Assembly: GCA_018350325.1 (NCBI GenBank)
Contig: JAEVLN010000009.1
Location: forward strand, 2,401,007 to 2,465,006
Direction: 5' to 3'
Length of the DNA stretch: 64,000 nt
Origin: Globodera rostochiensis
Lineage: Eukaryota > Nematoda > Chromadorea > Rhabditida > Heteroderidae
A program made the position numbers and the translations under genes. Below the pieces are notes generated by a model. It did no database searches. It had not been told where the DNA came from and worked only from the letters and a program-made list of their open reading frames with translations. Positions 9,982 to 21,599 of the stretch are shown in pieces. Each line of letters opens with the position of its first letter. Position 1 is the stretch's first letter.

Positions 9982-12287
9982 GTTGGTATATTTTGTTTTT
10001 TATTCCAATCAAATTTTTTATTGTAATTAATGAATTTAATTCTTAGTTGTTGACTTAACGGCATCGGTTCAAAATTAAACAAGTTTTTTAGTGCAGTCGT
10101 AAACTATAAACGATTGGCATATGTAAATGTTTTCGTTATTTGTATCACTTATTTTTATAGGATTTCTTAATTTAAAGTTTACAAAACAACATATCCATGC
10201 TGCGTCAACTCGTTGCATAACTAACTTATTCGCTTAATATTGCAAATGTGTAGTTATAATTTTTATTATATTACTGTAATATTTAATCGAAAATATTTAT
10301 TATTAGTTAATTTTTTATTTAATAAATTCTTTATAACATTTGATTTCTGTCTTTTCCATATTATTTTTTATGGAATTTCATTTTTTTTTAAATTTTAAAT
10401 TATCTCTTAAATTAATATGTGCTACGTAAAAAATATATTGTTTCAGCAAAATTTTTTTTAAATTTTCAAATTGTTTGTATAAAGAAAATTTGGTGTTTTA
10501 ATCATTTTAATCTATTTACTAAATGGCCTGAAAAAAATGTGTAGTTGTAGTTTCTCTGTTTTGATTAATAATTTTTTCAAATCAATCCATTTAATGCGCA
10601 TTAAAAATGTTTTAGGTGAATTTGATTAAAGCAGGATTTTTTCCCCGCAATAAACCTATTAATTTTTAAATCCAATCAAATTACGAGTTCTAAGCTGTTT
10701 ATTTTTGTTTCGTTCCATATCCTCTGTCTCGATTTTTAATTTAATTGTGCAGAGCATATAAATACTTTATTTGCATTTGAATAATAAGGCATTTAAAGAG
10801 TAATAAAAGAGTAAATTCTGAACAATAAAAATCATTTTATTTATGTTTAACTTAAGAATTTTGTTCGGAACATCCATGTCTATAAAATGCACCAAATCGT
10901 TTAGGATTTTTAACGATTAAAAAGGTGCAACAGCTGGTTTTACATTCTTGGCATATTTGACGATACTCACTTTTCCGCATTTATTTAATACAAAGCAGCT
11001 TTATAATTATTTAGCTAAATTTCTGCATCAGCGTAAATAGATGATTTAATTGTTTAACTTAATTGTGACAATTATATTAATATAGTATTTGTTTAAAACT
11101 TATTCATTATGTTCTTGATATAATTAAGTTTGAGATAAAGGAGTTTCAAATGTTTAATCGTAAAATTGAAAGATAATGATTGTTCAAATTGAGTCATTGG
11201 AATATGAAAGCTGGCTCCCTAGACATGATGGCACCAGCTGACCGTGAAATATTTTTAATGTACCAAATTCAAAATTTGCATCTTTAACCTTGTAATGAAA
11301 CAGCTTAAGAGGATGAAAATCAAATTGGCATGTAAACAAACCAACAGAAATTAACATTTTGAATAAATCAAAAAATTAAATTTTATTTTAAAATGAGACA
11401 ACCTCATAGTTCTCCAAGCTTCATTGATTTTGGCAGAGAATCATCTAACTGCATGATATATTTGTAAAAATTAAAAAATGCTAACTATGTGTAAAAGCTG
11501 TTTAAGGTGAGAACTACAACAAATTAAATGATATAAGTCATAACGTATACATTCCATCGTAGCAACGAACAACCAGATCAAGCCAATGAGAGAAGTACGA
11601 ACATGTTACCAAAAAGAATTATAAATATTAATTAAATTCCAAAATTAATTTTCAAAATAAACGCAATTATCTGTCTTTATAAAAATAGATATAAAACTTA
11701 ACTTAAAATAATAATTATTAATCTATTAAATTGTTGTTTTTGTCATTCAATGATTTTTATTTTTAGATGCCAAAAGATTAAAATAAATAATTTAAACAAA
11801 TTCAATTTTAAAAAGCTTTGAAAAAGGCAAGATACATAAAACGCTTATTGTGTATTTATCATTAGCAACATGCAGCAGAGTGTGGAAAATTTTATTACCA
11901 TTAAATTATTAAAAACATCTAATCATTTTAACTGCATGAAGAATTAATTGTTTCAGAACGCAATCATTAAAAATAAATCCTAATCACTAAGCCCGGGTTT
12001 TTTTTAAATATTAAATTTAAAAGTATGTTCTAAACAAGACTGAGGTCATTTTAAAAATATACATATTCAAAAAGCTATGAAAGAAAAAGTAACAAAAGAT
12101 TCAAACTAAATTTATAAACGAATCGACAAATATTAAAAATAAAATATAATAAAACGTTAAAAAAAGTTAATAATTCAATAATGGCCTAAAATTTATTTAA
12201 AAATAGCGATTATTATTTATATTTAAAAATAATCAAAACTTTTAATTGCTTATTAAACATTTTAATATGCAGCGTAGAAAAATTTAA

Positions 12288-12374
12288 AAAAAAAGATTTT
12301 ATCGCGAGATAGAGCAACTCAAGGGGTTGCAAGTCGCGAACGCCGATGTAAAATGCAATGAATATAAAATATAA
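12288..12374 (+). CDS. 28-codon open island, possible exon
   Basis: Plus frame KKRFYREIEQLKGLQVANAD followed by a GTAAAA donor-like site; an AAAAAAG acceptor-like site precedes it. Minus strand is also open and more hydrophobic (IAFYIGVRDLQPLELLYLAI). The AT flank just upstream (12238-12290) is repeated in inverted orientation at 33075-33130, so the island sits beside dispersed repeat DNA. Confidence 0.18.
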   Translation, partial: KKRFYREIEQLKGLQVANADVKCNEYKI

Positions 12375-12619
12375 ATGAAATAATTAACTTTATTTTCACT
12401 GGATTTTATATCGATGGAGTCATTGATAACGTTTAGATTGTTTAAAAACTTATAAACTTAATTAATTGTAAATACTTGTGTCAGCAAGTATAAATATTTT
12501 ATAATAAATCTGATATAGTTTGTATTAAGCATGAAATTCTTCAACAAATGCCTATGCGTCTATCTCAACAACCGCCAGGTTAAGGTGTTAATTGTCAATT
12601 TTAAAATGAAAATTTCCTT

Positions 12620-13233
12620 GATCACATTTGGTTAAATTAAGCTACGATTAGAGTACTTATAAGTAATTATATGAAGGAATTGCTATGAATGTGGAAAGAT
12701 TTTATTGCCAATACAACGCAAAATGGAAAATTAAAAATATTTTTCAAAAATAAAACTAGTCAAAAAAATATTAAAATAAAAACAAACGCCAATGGCACTG
12801 TTTAACTTTCACAGCTTCACGCTCAGCTTTTTTTTAAATGTTAAAAGTTAAAACTTTAAGCGGAATTTACGAAACGACCGTGCACATTCTCGTCCGAAAA
12901 AGACTGACTCAACGTGTTAATTTCATCATTAAAATGCGCAATTTAAATATTGATAATGTATATATTGTTATTTTAAAAACTTAAACTAATAGCTTGCCGC
13001 TGAAATGGTCAAAGGAAATGATAATGAATTTATTATAATGCGAATTTTATTAAAATATTTGAATAAAAAATTGCACAAAATAAATTAGGAGAAGCTAAAT
13101 TTTAAATTGAAATAAGGAAAAGTCTCTGCAAAGGGATCTACTGATGATTCAATTTAGAAAATTATTAAGCCTTACATTTTCCAATTAAAATTTGAAATTA
13201 CATAAAATTAAAAAAATAAAATAAAACCACTAA
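12620..13233 (-). repeat. Right arm of the inverted repeat with 439-955
   Basis: A-rich on plus. Carries an extra stretch (about 12830-12950) including the ORF at 12838-12984. The repeat ends at 13233 exactly where a separate GC island begins. Confidence 0.85.
12838..12984 (+). CDS. 48-codon ORF on an island present in only one arm of an inverted repeat
   Basis: ATG to TAA, reading MLKVKTLSGIYETTVHILVR, then KRLTQRVNFIIKMRNL and an AT-rich tail. It falls inside the right arm of the large inverted repeat (12620-13233), but the matching place in the left arm (about 700-727) lacks this sequence: the flanking repeat halves are directly joined there. A third copy of the flank at 32080-32130 has a different GC island at the same point. 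Whether this is an exon within repeat-derived intron DNA or an insertion is open. Confidence 0.25.
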   Translation: MLKVKTLSGIYETTVHILVRKRLTQRVNFIIKMRNLNIDNVYIVILKT

Positions 13234-13234
13234 T

Positions 13235-13296
13235 CATGCACCCACTTGATCATCTTGACGTGTCCTGGGGACGTGCACAAGTCACACCGACCAATA
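13235..13296. other. GC-rich island at the outer edge of an inverted-repeat arm
   Basis: Immediately after the repeat arm ends (13233). Plus: ATG-led MHPLDHLDVSWGRAQVTPTN. Minus: GRCDLCTSPGHVKMIKWVHD with a CxxC pair, then TAG. No acceptor AG was found close by on minus. Unrecognised; the position at a repeat boundary is the notable point. Confidence 0.18.
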
Positions 13297-14924
13297 ATAA
13301 AAGTTTAATTTGATTTACTAAAAATAAAGCGAATTGATTAAATTGTTACAGAACAACTACTTATATTTATTTTGTAATATTAAATGCAGCCCTTTGAGAA
13401 ACAAATATAAAATAAAGAAATTGATATTAAAATATTTGATAAATTCAATTTGCATATAAAAAAAAGCTTTAAATATATAACTATTGTTTTATAATGCCAA
13501 TATAATAAACACAATCTTATTTAAATCGAAAAGTAGGCGAAAAAATATCGTAAGGCTTAGCAATGTTGTTTGTATGACGAAAACATTTAACTTATTTTAT
13601 TGTGTCTAATTTTTTTTTGTATCGAACAAATTGATTGTTTTAAAATTCAGAAAAAAGACATTTTTAACTTTCTTACTAATAAAAAACCGTAATCATAAAT
13701 TCAAGCTAAATAAAATTAAACTCTAGAATATAAATAAATAATAATTTATGCACTCTAACAAAAACCTGTAAATGTTGTTTACTTTTAAAAATAAAGATAT
13801 TATTTTACAATTTTATGATAATTATTAATATTCTTTATGGTTATATATTAGTTTTAATTTTCAAAAATAATGTCTGCCATCTCCGGAATATATGTATTAT
13901 CCATAAAAGGCAGGTTTCAAACGCATGTTATAATATTTATTTATAGAGAAGTTTATATACGGATCCAAGGACGCAGATTGTGTCCCACACCTAATCTTCT
14001 TTCTCTGATGAATCAACTAATTATTCTAAAATAAAACCCATTAATAAAGATATTAAAATACTTTCTAATGAAAATAAATTTCTCTTCAACAAATCTGGAT
14101 CAATTTTATAAAACAATTTTAATAAAAATTAAAGATTAATAGAAAAATAAAAGAAATAATAATAATTAATTTAAAGTTAAAATTAGATAATTTAAAAGCT
14201 TATTTTAAAATAATTAGCAATATTTTAAATCGATGTTATAACTAAAAAATAAAATTGTGTTTTATTACATGCATATTAACTAAAATGGATTTTGATTTTA
14301 CGCTTTTCCTTTCTAAGACAATTTTTGGTTATTTTGATATCTTTTTCTGCTACCTCTCATGTCGGTTGCAAATTCTTTGAAGTGTTTAAATTCCGGCTGG
14401 CTCGTAGCATGCAATATATTGTGTTGAAGAATGATTTTATTATTTACACTGTATAAAATTTAATGTGATTTTAAACAGATTTTGTAATTTTACAAAGTTA
14501 AAAAAAATTGACAATTATTCACTTTTAAATATGTATTTTTTGAGAAAACTGCCGAAAGAACCATAACACTTAATATTATTTTAATTTTTTTACTAAATAT
14601 GTGTTTCAATATTAACAAATAAGCATCATCCTACATTACAATTTCTCTCAAATATCGGACTAATTAAAATGATGAAATATCCATTAAAATTTATTATACA
14701 AAATATTATTAAAAAACCTTAAACAAAAAGATTTAACATACTTGGTTAAAAGGAATGTACAACAAAATGATAAGAAAGTGCGTGCCATGCATATAAAGGT
14801 TTGTCAGTTACAAAAATTAGTCATTTCATTTAATAATATAATACATTTTAAAGTTTTTGTAGAAAAGTGTAAATTTAGAAAAAATAATTAATTTACAACA
14901 AAAACAAACAACAACAACAAATAG

Positions 14925-15111
14925 TGACCTCAGCGGAGCGCGATTGGATGACGCGGGACCGTGTAGACAACTTTTAATGAAATTTTACTCAAATATTTTT
15001 AAAATTCGCAAAACGATATATCTGACAAATAAGGTGCCAGTGCAAGGGATCGCGGTACCATCTTCACAACAGGGATTTAAACTTTGGCGCACGGATCCAC
15101 TTGAGAAATGA
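14925..15111 (+). CDS. Two-exon 3' gene fragment, product unknown
   Basis: Exon A is 14925-14962 (after acceptor AAATAG) and exon B is 15034-15111, ending in TGA. The 71-nt intron runs from GTAGAC to AATAAG. Frame is kept across the junction (TSAERDWMTRDR joined to VPVQGIAVPSSQQGFKLW, then RTDPLEK and stop). Both islands are GC-rich against an A-rich plus strand, and intron size matches the other well-supported introns here. No domain is recognised. Minus-strand frames are also partly open: a Cys-containing reading at 15110-15010 and a short one at 14965-14920 with donor GAG|GTCACT. Orientation is therefore inferred mainly from the in-frame splice. Upstream exons were not identified. Confidence 0.45.
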
Positions 15112-16068
15112 TAAATAATTTGTATAAATTTAGTAATGAATATCTTTTAAGCTACTACCAATCCTATAAATCTTTCACATGTGAATTCAGAAAATTAACA
15201 CTAATTTTAATAACCTTTACAATGACAAATAATTTTTAATTCTCTATTAAAATCAACTAATTAAATTGTTTAAAAATAATTGCTGCACAAATGTCCATCT
15301 TCAGTTATTTGACCGTTGTTACATTCAATAACAAAATTATATTTTTGTGAAAAATTTATATTCATTACTATTAAATTAACAAAAGAATAACCCACGAATT
15401 GCCCGTTATAAAAAAGGTGTGCAGTATCGCTTGAAAGTTTCACTGCTTTATCATTCAAACGGCCTAAAAGTGATTTGAAAAATATAAAAAACAAATAAAC
15501 TATTTTTGAAGCCAATTCCAAAATAAAATTAATTACTTATAAAAGATTAAATATTTGCACAGCTTCAATAGCAGTATAAAATTACTAATATATGTTGAAA
15601 ATATTTGGAAAAACCTTAAATGGATTGTCTGTTGGCTAAAATAAAATTTTAAAATATAATTGGGAATTTTGAACTAACAAATAATAGAATAAAACAAATA
15701 CCGTAATAATAAAAATCAGAAATTATTGCAATTTTCAATTTTTTCCAAGCAAAATAAATAAAATTAAAAGATAAATAACAATTCATTTAAAATGACTCAC
15801 GGATTGAATGAATAAATAAAAAAAATAAAAAGCGTTGTTAGAACATAAAATAAATCCTTTTAAAAAATATAGAAAAACAAATAATACAATTTAAGTTGTT
15901 GGCTTATTCAAAAAGACAACTCATTAACCATCAAAGACACAAATGATTGGAAATATTGTTATTGGAAGTCTCACATATCGCTGATCTGCCAAGGAGACAA
16001 CCATTTCAATAGCGGCGTGGACCTGACATGGAAATAAAATAATAACGTATAATAAATATAAATTATAT

Positions 16069-16432
16069 CCGCCTGACTCTCTCTTTTTAGCACACTATTT
16101 CTTCAAAAAAATAAAAGGTTCAGAAATTAAACTAAAACAATTTTTAGATGGGGTGCGTTAATGTCCAAATTACTCTCACCGCCTGACTCTCTCTTTTTAG
16201 CACACTAATTATTCAAAAAATAAAATTTTCAGAAATTAAACTAAAACAATTTCAATGGGGTGCGTTAATGTCCAAATTACTCTCACCGCCTGACTCTCTC
16301 TTTCTAACACACTATTTCTTCAAAAAATAAAATTTTCAGAAATTAAACAAAACAATTTTTAGATGGGGTGCGTTGGTGTCCAAATTACTCTCGCCCACTG
16401 AATCTCTCTCTTTTTAGCACACTATTTATTTT
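16069..16432 (+). repeat. Tandem repeat of about 110, 107 and 105 bp: possible duplicated exon-intron units
   Basis: Three and a third copies, beginning at 16069, 16179, 16286 and about 16391. Each copy contains a strong polypyrimidine-AG acceptor on plus (CTCTCTCTTTTTAG; one copy reads CTAAC) and a donor-like GGGGTGCGTTA about 62 bases downstream, defining a 48-nt intron-like part and a 58-62-nt exon-like part. The exon-like part encodes a recurring peptide (IKxSEIKLKQF) in the first two copies, with single-base indels shifting the frame between them; the third keeps SEIK. On minus, a GTGAGAGT donor-like site also recurs. It may be tandem exon duplication or a plain satellite. Confidence 0.5.
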
Positions 16433-16439
16433 CTATAAA

Positions 16440-19120
16440 AAATCAAATGCATAACAAAAAAAAAGTCTTCACTCATTATTTGGTCGCCAAATTATGGACC
16501 GAAATATTCTAAAGCGATCTCGAGCTTTGTAAAGTTAAATTATTGCTAAAACATAATTATAGCAATAAATTTAACTCGTTATAAAAAGTGAATATAATTA
16601 GAAAAGATTGATCCAAGCTTAAAAATAAAAATATGCCAAAATAAAATAAAAAAATAAAGCGTGTTTATATTTTTATCAATCTTTAAATTTCATTATTTTT
16701 TAACAATTATTGTATATCATTTTTGTAACTTTTCTGGTGTTGTTTATTCAACAATTTTTTCCCATTCTGCTTTTAAAATTAGTTCGATTATTTATAGTAG
16801 ATTGAAAAAGTTGTTTTAAAAAAAGATATTGCTACCTTAGCTTTGCATAAAGTGATTTTTCATTAAATTACGCAAATCATAAAATTAATTTTTGCTTATC
16901 TAAAATTTAAAAATTTACACATTTAGTAATAAGCAAAATTTAAAAAAAAAGAAGTAAAAATCACTATTAAAAATGGCCAACGTGCAAAAGTTTAGACTCA
17001 AAAACTGTAAATTTATGTTGTACTCAATTTATGTTAAACATTTTTATCTTCCGGTACTTTTAAATATATATAACAATGCTAGTTAAATTAATTGCATTAG
17101 AAAATTTGCAACCAAAATTGTAAGGAATGCAATGTTTTTTCCATAACCTATTCAAGTTCAAAAGTATACAAAAAGTCAACATTTTACGCCACCTTTAAAA
17201 TCAAAGAAAAATTCTCCTTTATTGGACATTTGCTGGAAGTGTTAAAAATATACAAAAGTTAATTCTTAATGCATTTCCGTTGAACAATTTTATAGACACA
17301 TAAGATGTCACAGCTTTGATAAAAATACATATTTATCTATCAATCAAATTTATCAAAAAAAAAGTATTTGCTGAATATTAGGATGGACGGTTGGTTGGGT
17401 TAATGTGCGACGATTAAATGCTAATGGTGAGAGTTAGCTGGTAGTGTTCGTCTTGGGAATCAATACATTTGATTTGGGGGGAGGGGGGCGAAGAGCAAAG
17501 AACGACTTCCAGTCAGTCACACAATGTGCCTGTCCCGAAAGCTATTTGGGTCGATTTAAAAATTAAAGGAAACGTGCCTTCGCAAAGCTTGAAGTCTTCT
17601 AAACTTACAGTTTTAAAGAAAAGTTTTTGCTAAAATATTTTCAAAAAGTTCGTTATCTCGCATTTACAGTTATTTGCAGAATTTCTTGTACTTGTGGATT
17701 ATAAGACTCCCAACCAAAATTGGTTTTAAAAGAAAAATTATGAATACTTTGTGCAAAAGCGTGCATTTGAGCAAGGAAGATTCAAGAAAAATTCGAGTTT
17801 TTTATTACAGTTTTATAAAGATTTTCAAAAAATTTGTGATTTTAACAAAAAGAATTAAAATTTCGAACGCCAGGGAGCACATTTAAAGGCTAGCTCAGTC
17901 AATAAGTACGAAGGACCAAACGTGCCCATTTAAAATATTTATTAATTTACTTGTATTTTTGCATAAAATTTATTCGTTTGTAATTCGTTTGGTTTGGGTC
18001 TGAGTATAATATTTTATTTTTAAAAGAATACAGATTTAGCCGTGATTTTTTCTTTACTTATTTATATTTTGATATTAATAAATTTACAGCAATTCTGCCG
18101 GATTTTTAGCCTTGATTTTTGCAATGACAATCCACAGTTCATATCACTAACTTTGGCAGTAAACATAGCGATTTTCTTTAGGTTTATTTCATTTGAACAC
18201 ATTCATTTTAATTAGGTTTTAAACAAAGTTTAAAATTTTATTGAAATCTTATTATTTTTATTTCTTTAACTATGGTAGCATTTGATCAATCTGATAAAAG
18301 ATCGGTGTTGATATTCCAATGTGAATTTATTTTGTAAGGATTAATGTTATTGAATAATGTATTGTTCTCAATAAAGCAATCTGTTCTATATTTTCTTATA
18401 TAAATATTATAAATAGGAATAATCTTTAATTATACTACCAGCACATAAATTTATTTTGTATGCTTTTATACAATATTTACGATGTTTTTAGTTCTAATAT
18501 TCGATCATTTGAGTCAATTTTTATAGAATATAAATATTGACTATTTGTCTTTATTTATCTTCAATACTTCATTGTGTCCTAAATTTTTAAAATAGTCATA
18601 GTTTTATAAATTATTGGCTATCATTTGTTGTTATAGTAATCGTTTTTGGATATTTATTGTATCAATTTATTTATTCTTTAATGTTTAGTTTTTTGTTGTT
18701 TACTACAATAACAAATCCGTCTTCTCGCGCTCATTGTCTGCGGGCTGATCAACCCATTTCGATGTTTTCTCTTGCCTAAAATGGATATTGTAGAAAAAAA
18801 TTGGATTTTTGTTGAATAACTTCGTAATTAAATTGCCCCTTTTTGTTTTTAAAAATTCACATTAAATTAAAGGTGCGCGAAACAATCATAAAAAATAAAC
18901 TTAAATTGAAAGAATTAGACTTAAAAATATTTTTAAATATTGTTGCTTAATTTAAATAATTTTAATAAATTGTTATTCGCCGTGTTTGTTGTTGAGCCAT
19001 TTTATTAATTTTGTGACCAATAAAATAGTTTAATATTTTATTTTTATAATTTATTAAAATAAATTTTATTTGCTACAAATGGTGGTGACTATAAATATAT
19101 TTTTGCCAGTTTAAGATCAT
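16440..19120. other. AT-rich stretch with few features
   Basis: Plus strand changes from A-rich to T-rich near 17.4 kb. A GC-richer patch at 17374-17560 includes two G runs (about 17476-17489) and short open frames on both strands, none with convincing splice sites. The 70-codon frame at 17674-17886 has surrounding composition and I do not support it. A smaller GC patch at 18718-18775 is unassigned. Confidence 0.4.
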
Positions 19121-19931
19121 AAAAAATCATAAATTTACACTTTATAGTAAATATGTGTATATTTATTTTTTCGTTTATAACCTATAGATTTATTTAAATT
19201 TTTTTAAATTTTAAATCCTTGTTTTTTGTTATTTATTTATACGTACTTGTTTATTTGTGAAAACATGTCCTTTATTATAGTTATTTTGAATTTCTAGTTA
19301 ATTTTTTAAAAGTAAATTCGTTTGATTTTTGGAACAAAAAATTATTAATCTTACTTTTTAGTTTTGCGTTAATTTAAAATTCAAGAATTCCAGTTGAATT
19401 TTTAACCTTAGAGGCAATAATAATCAATAATATTTTATTGTTTAATTTTTATAGTCTTACTGTATTATTTTTTTATAATTTTATCAGGGAAATTCTATAC
19501 TATATTTTAATAAGGGTGACAAATAAGTCTTGGACGCTAGCTTTTTTCCATAACTTTATATAAACACAATTAGGTTAGGACAGTACCGGTTAAAAACCGG
19601 TACCCCCGGTTTTCGGTTAACCGGGTTTTCAAAGACCCGGTTTTCGTAACCGGTTTAGAACTGTTCCAACTTTTTTTGGATCTGTTCAGTTCTGAAAAAC
19701 GTTGACATATTTTTCTAAAGATATTTTAATTTCATTAATATACTAAGTAATTTTGGTAAACTTTAAATAAAATAGTCGAGCAGTAGAATCGAGACTTTAA
19801 TTTTGGGTGAGAGTCGAGATTAAGAATTCGGAACCAATAAATTCTTAATTTATGAATGCATTTTTGAGGTTGTTTTTTTTTGCTTTTTTTTTTTTGTTAA
19901 GAAAGTTGATCAGGAATACAAGTTTGGGGGT

Positions 19932-19955
19932 CGGCGGTGCCGATAGGCGCCGCCG
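19932..19955 (+). other. 10-bp hairpin with a covarying counterpart at 25812-25835
   Basis: Stem CGGCGGTGCC, loop GATA, stem GGCGCCGCCG, containing one T-G wobble, extended by a T-A pair outside. The homologous hairpin at 25812-25835 differs at three pairs, each changed on both sides. It lies inside the hAT-type element. An RNA or single-stranded DNA role is possible; function unknown. Confidence 0.6.
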
Positions 19956-20204
19956 AGAAAATTTTTGAATTATTGACTAAATTTGTTAAGAGATTTGCAA
20001 CCAAAAGTTTAAAAGTACGGTGATTTTTTGAAGCTTTTTAAGAATGTGAGAGGTCTACCTCCGGGAAAAAATAAAGATTTAGTGAATTCCCTTAGGAAAA
20101 TGTGCCTAAAATTTCAACAAAAAAATCACCATTTATAAGGTTTCTGAGTGATGTTTTTTTTTGTAAAAAGGAGTACTTATTATTATTAAATTAAAAAAAT
20201 AAAA

Positions 20205-20275
20205 AGTACTTCCAATCAGGGAGTAGAAACTCCAATGAATAAGTTAGCGCTTAATCACTGAGCCACACTTGCATT
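20205..20275 (-). ncRNA. Degenerate tRNA-like segment inside the hAT-type element
   Basis: On minus, an A-box-like TGGCTCAGTGATTAAG (core complement at 20255-20265) is followed about 30 bases later by a B-box-like GGAGTTTCTACTCC (20219-20233) that forms a T-arm-like stem. The anticodon and acceptor arms are poorly paired. It may be the tRNA-derived head of an old SINE captured by the element. Weak on its own, but the neighbouring hAT-type element also carries one. Confidence 0.35.
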
Positions 20276-20529
20276 GAATAACAATTCAAATTCATTTAAA
20301 GTAACCAAAAAAGTCCAATAACTAGGGGGTGCTTAAACCGCCGGGTTTGGGTACCCGGTTTTCGTTTAACCAGGATTTTGAAGACCCGGTTTTCGGTTAA
20401 CCGGGATTTTGAAGACCCGGTTTTCGTAACCGGTTAATTTCCCAAAATACCCGGTTTTCGTAACCGGTTTCGTAACCGTTTAACCGGTACTGTCCTACCC
20501 TAAACACAATCAAAAGAAAAAAACAAATA

Positions 20530-21221
20530 CCGTATATGCTCTTTTAATTCCACCGGCGACATTATTTTTCAACCTCCTCAGAAAGGGCGACATTATTAGA
20601 GATAGCGACATTATTTTTCAATGTATTTGGCGATATGTTCATCTATCACGAAAATTCTTCACTTTTTCCTCACAATTTTCATATTTCAGCTTGCAAAATT
20701 TTTTTTGAGAAAACCCCAAAAAGGGTCCCTTTTGTTTGCAAAATTTGTAGTTTTTGAACCAATTTTCTTAGCAAATTCCATCAAAAAACACAAAAATTTG
20801 ACCCCCAAATTGATTTTGGAGAAAATTTTCTTCTGGAAAAATTCTTTAAAGAAATTCTATAAAACCAAAAATGCACCCCTAAAATCCAACTTTTTTCGAA
20901 AAAATTCCTTAAGAATAATGCAATAAACTCCAAAAATGCACCCCTAAAAATCGACTTTTAGCTCCTCCACGAAAAAAATTACTAGGTACAAACTTGAAAC
21001 ACACTCATATTTTTCCCCGTTACATCTCATCAAATTTTAGCCAGTGGAAGAGAAATGATAAATTTGGATTTGTAATGTGAAATGGGGGCGACATTATTAG
21101 AGGGGGTTACCGGCGACATTATTAGAGCGGGCGACATTATTTTTCAACCTCCTCAGAAAGGGCGACATTATTAGAGATGGCGACATTATTAGAGAGGGTG
21201 GAATTAAAAGAGCATATACGG
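20530..21221. mobile_element. TA-target inverted-repeat element (Tc1/mariner-type MITE), 692 bp
   Basis: Perfect 25-bp inverted termini, starting CCGTATATGCTCTTTTAA (20530-20554 and 21197-21221), flanked by TA (20528-20529 and 21222-21223). Inside both ends a subterminal unit, GGCGACATTATTAGAG or its ATTATTTTTCAACC variant, recurs several times in direct orientation. The 101-codon frame at 20621-20926 lies within and has no recognisable domain, so I read the element as non-autonomous. It is inserted in the 3' flank of the mariner transposase remnant, and perfect termini imply it is young. Confidence 0.82.
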
Positions 21222-21260
21222 TAGTCATTCGATAGAGAACTGAATAGGGAACAAAAACAA

Positions 21261-21470
21261 TCAATGAGATTCGAAATGCCCTCCCTTTTCCTTGATGCAG
21301 AGACGCAGACGCTTGGGGAAATTGTCGCAAATGGCCCGCACCTCCCTGACCGGTATTTTTTCCCATTCGCGGAGAAGGGCCTGGCGCAGAGACTCCAAAT
21401 TTTTGTGGGGGGTAGCACAGGCCCTTGCCTCCAAAATGGACCAGACAGAATAGTCCATCGGGTTAAGGTT
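21261..21470 (-). pseudogene. C-terminal fragment of a mariner-type transposase
   Basis: About 70 codons ending in TGA. It opens NLNPMDYSVWSILEARA, the signature around the third catalytic Asp of mariner-like DDD transposases (the Asp of MDY), then CATPHKNLESLRQALLREW and a Lys/Arg-rich C-terminus ending GGHFESH. The frame is intact and GC-rich, unlike the host DNA, suggesting fairly recent arrival. The first two catalytic Asp and the N-terminal DNA-binding domain are absent because the element is truncated at 21470. Function in vivo is therefore not possible from this copy. Confidence 0.85.
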
Positions 21471-21599
21471 GCTAATTGGTTTTTATATTTTCACTTTTAT
21501 GATCAATGCAGATCTTATATAAATTAGTTTTTTTTTTGTCCACTGATTATTTTAAGGTTTTATTTTGTAATTTGATGTTTCTCTGGTAGTGGTACAAAC

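Larger units (their letters stand above)
19571..20502. mobile_element. Non-autonomous hAT-type element inserted in the mariner remnant
   Basis: Flanked by an exact 8-bp duplication AACACAAT (19563-19570 and 20503-20510). Inverted termini begin TAGGTTAGGACAGTACCGG and, from the right, TAGGGTAGGACAGTACCGG (one mismatch, continuing GTTAAA). Subterminal DNA has many repeats of CCGGTTTTCG and its complement. The interior contains a tRNA-like segment (20205-20275, minus) and a strong hairpin (19932-19955). There is no transposase frame. The 8-bp duplication and TAGGG-type ends place it with hAT elements; family membership is inferred. Confidence 0.82.
19513..21470 (-). mobile_element. 5'-truncated mariner-family remnant hosting nested insertions
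   Basis: The left end starts AGGGTGACAAATAAGTCTTG after TA (19511-19512), resembling a Tc1/mariner terminus next to its TA target. The right part (21224-21470) holds the transposase C-terminus, reading toward the left end. Mariner-derived DNA is only about 330 bp in three pieces; the remainder is two younger insertions. The 5' end is missing: homology to the host repeat resumes at about 21471, and 59 bp of host DNA is absent compared with copy B, implying a deletion across the lost end. Non-autonomous and dead. Confidence 0.7.

Noticed and set aside
20621..20926. 101-codon ORF as a transposase
   Set aside because: It lies wholly inside a 692-bp MITE, is Lys/Phe/Asn-rich, and shows no catalytic motif.
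21097..21418. Minus-strand frames parallel to the transposase fragment, and a plus-strand frame at 21264-21527
   Set aside because: Out-of-frame shadows of the mariner transposase C-terminus.
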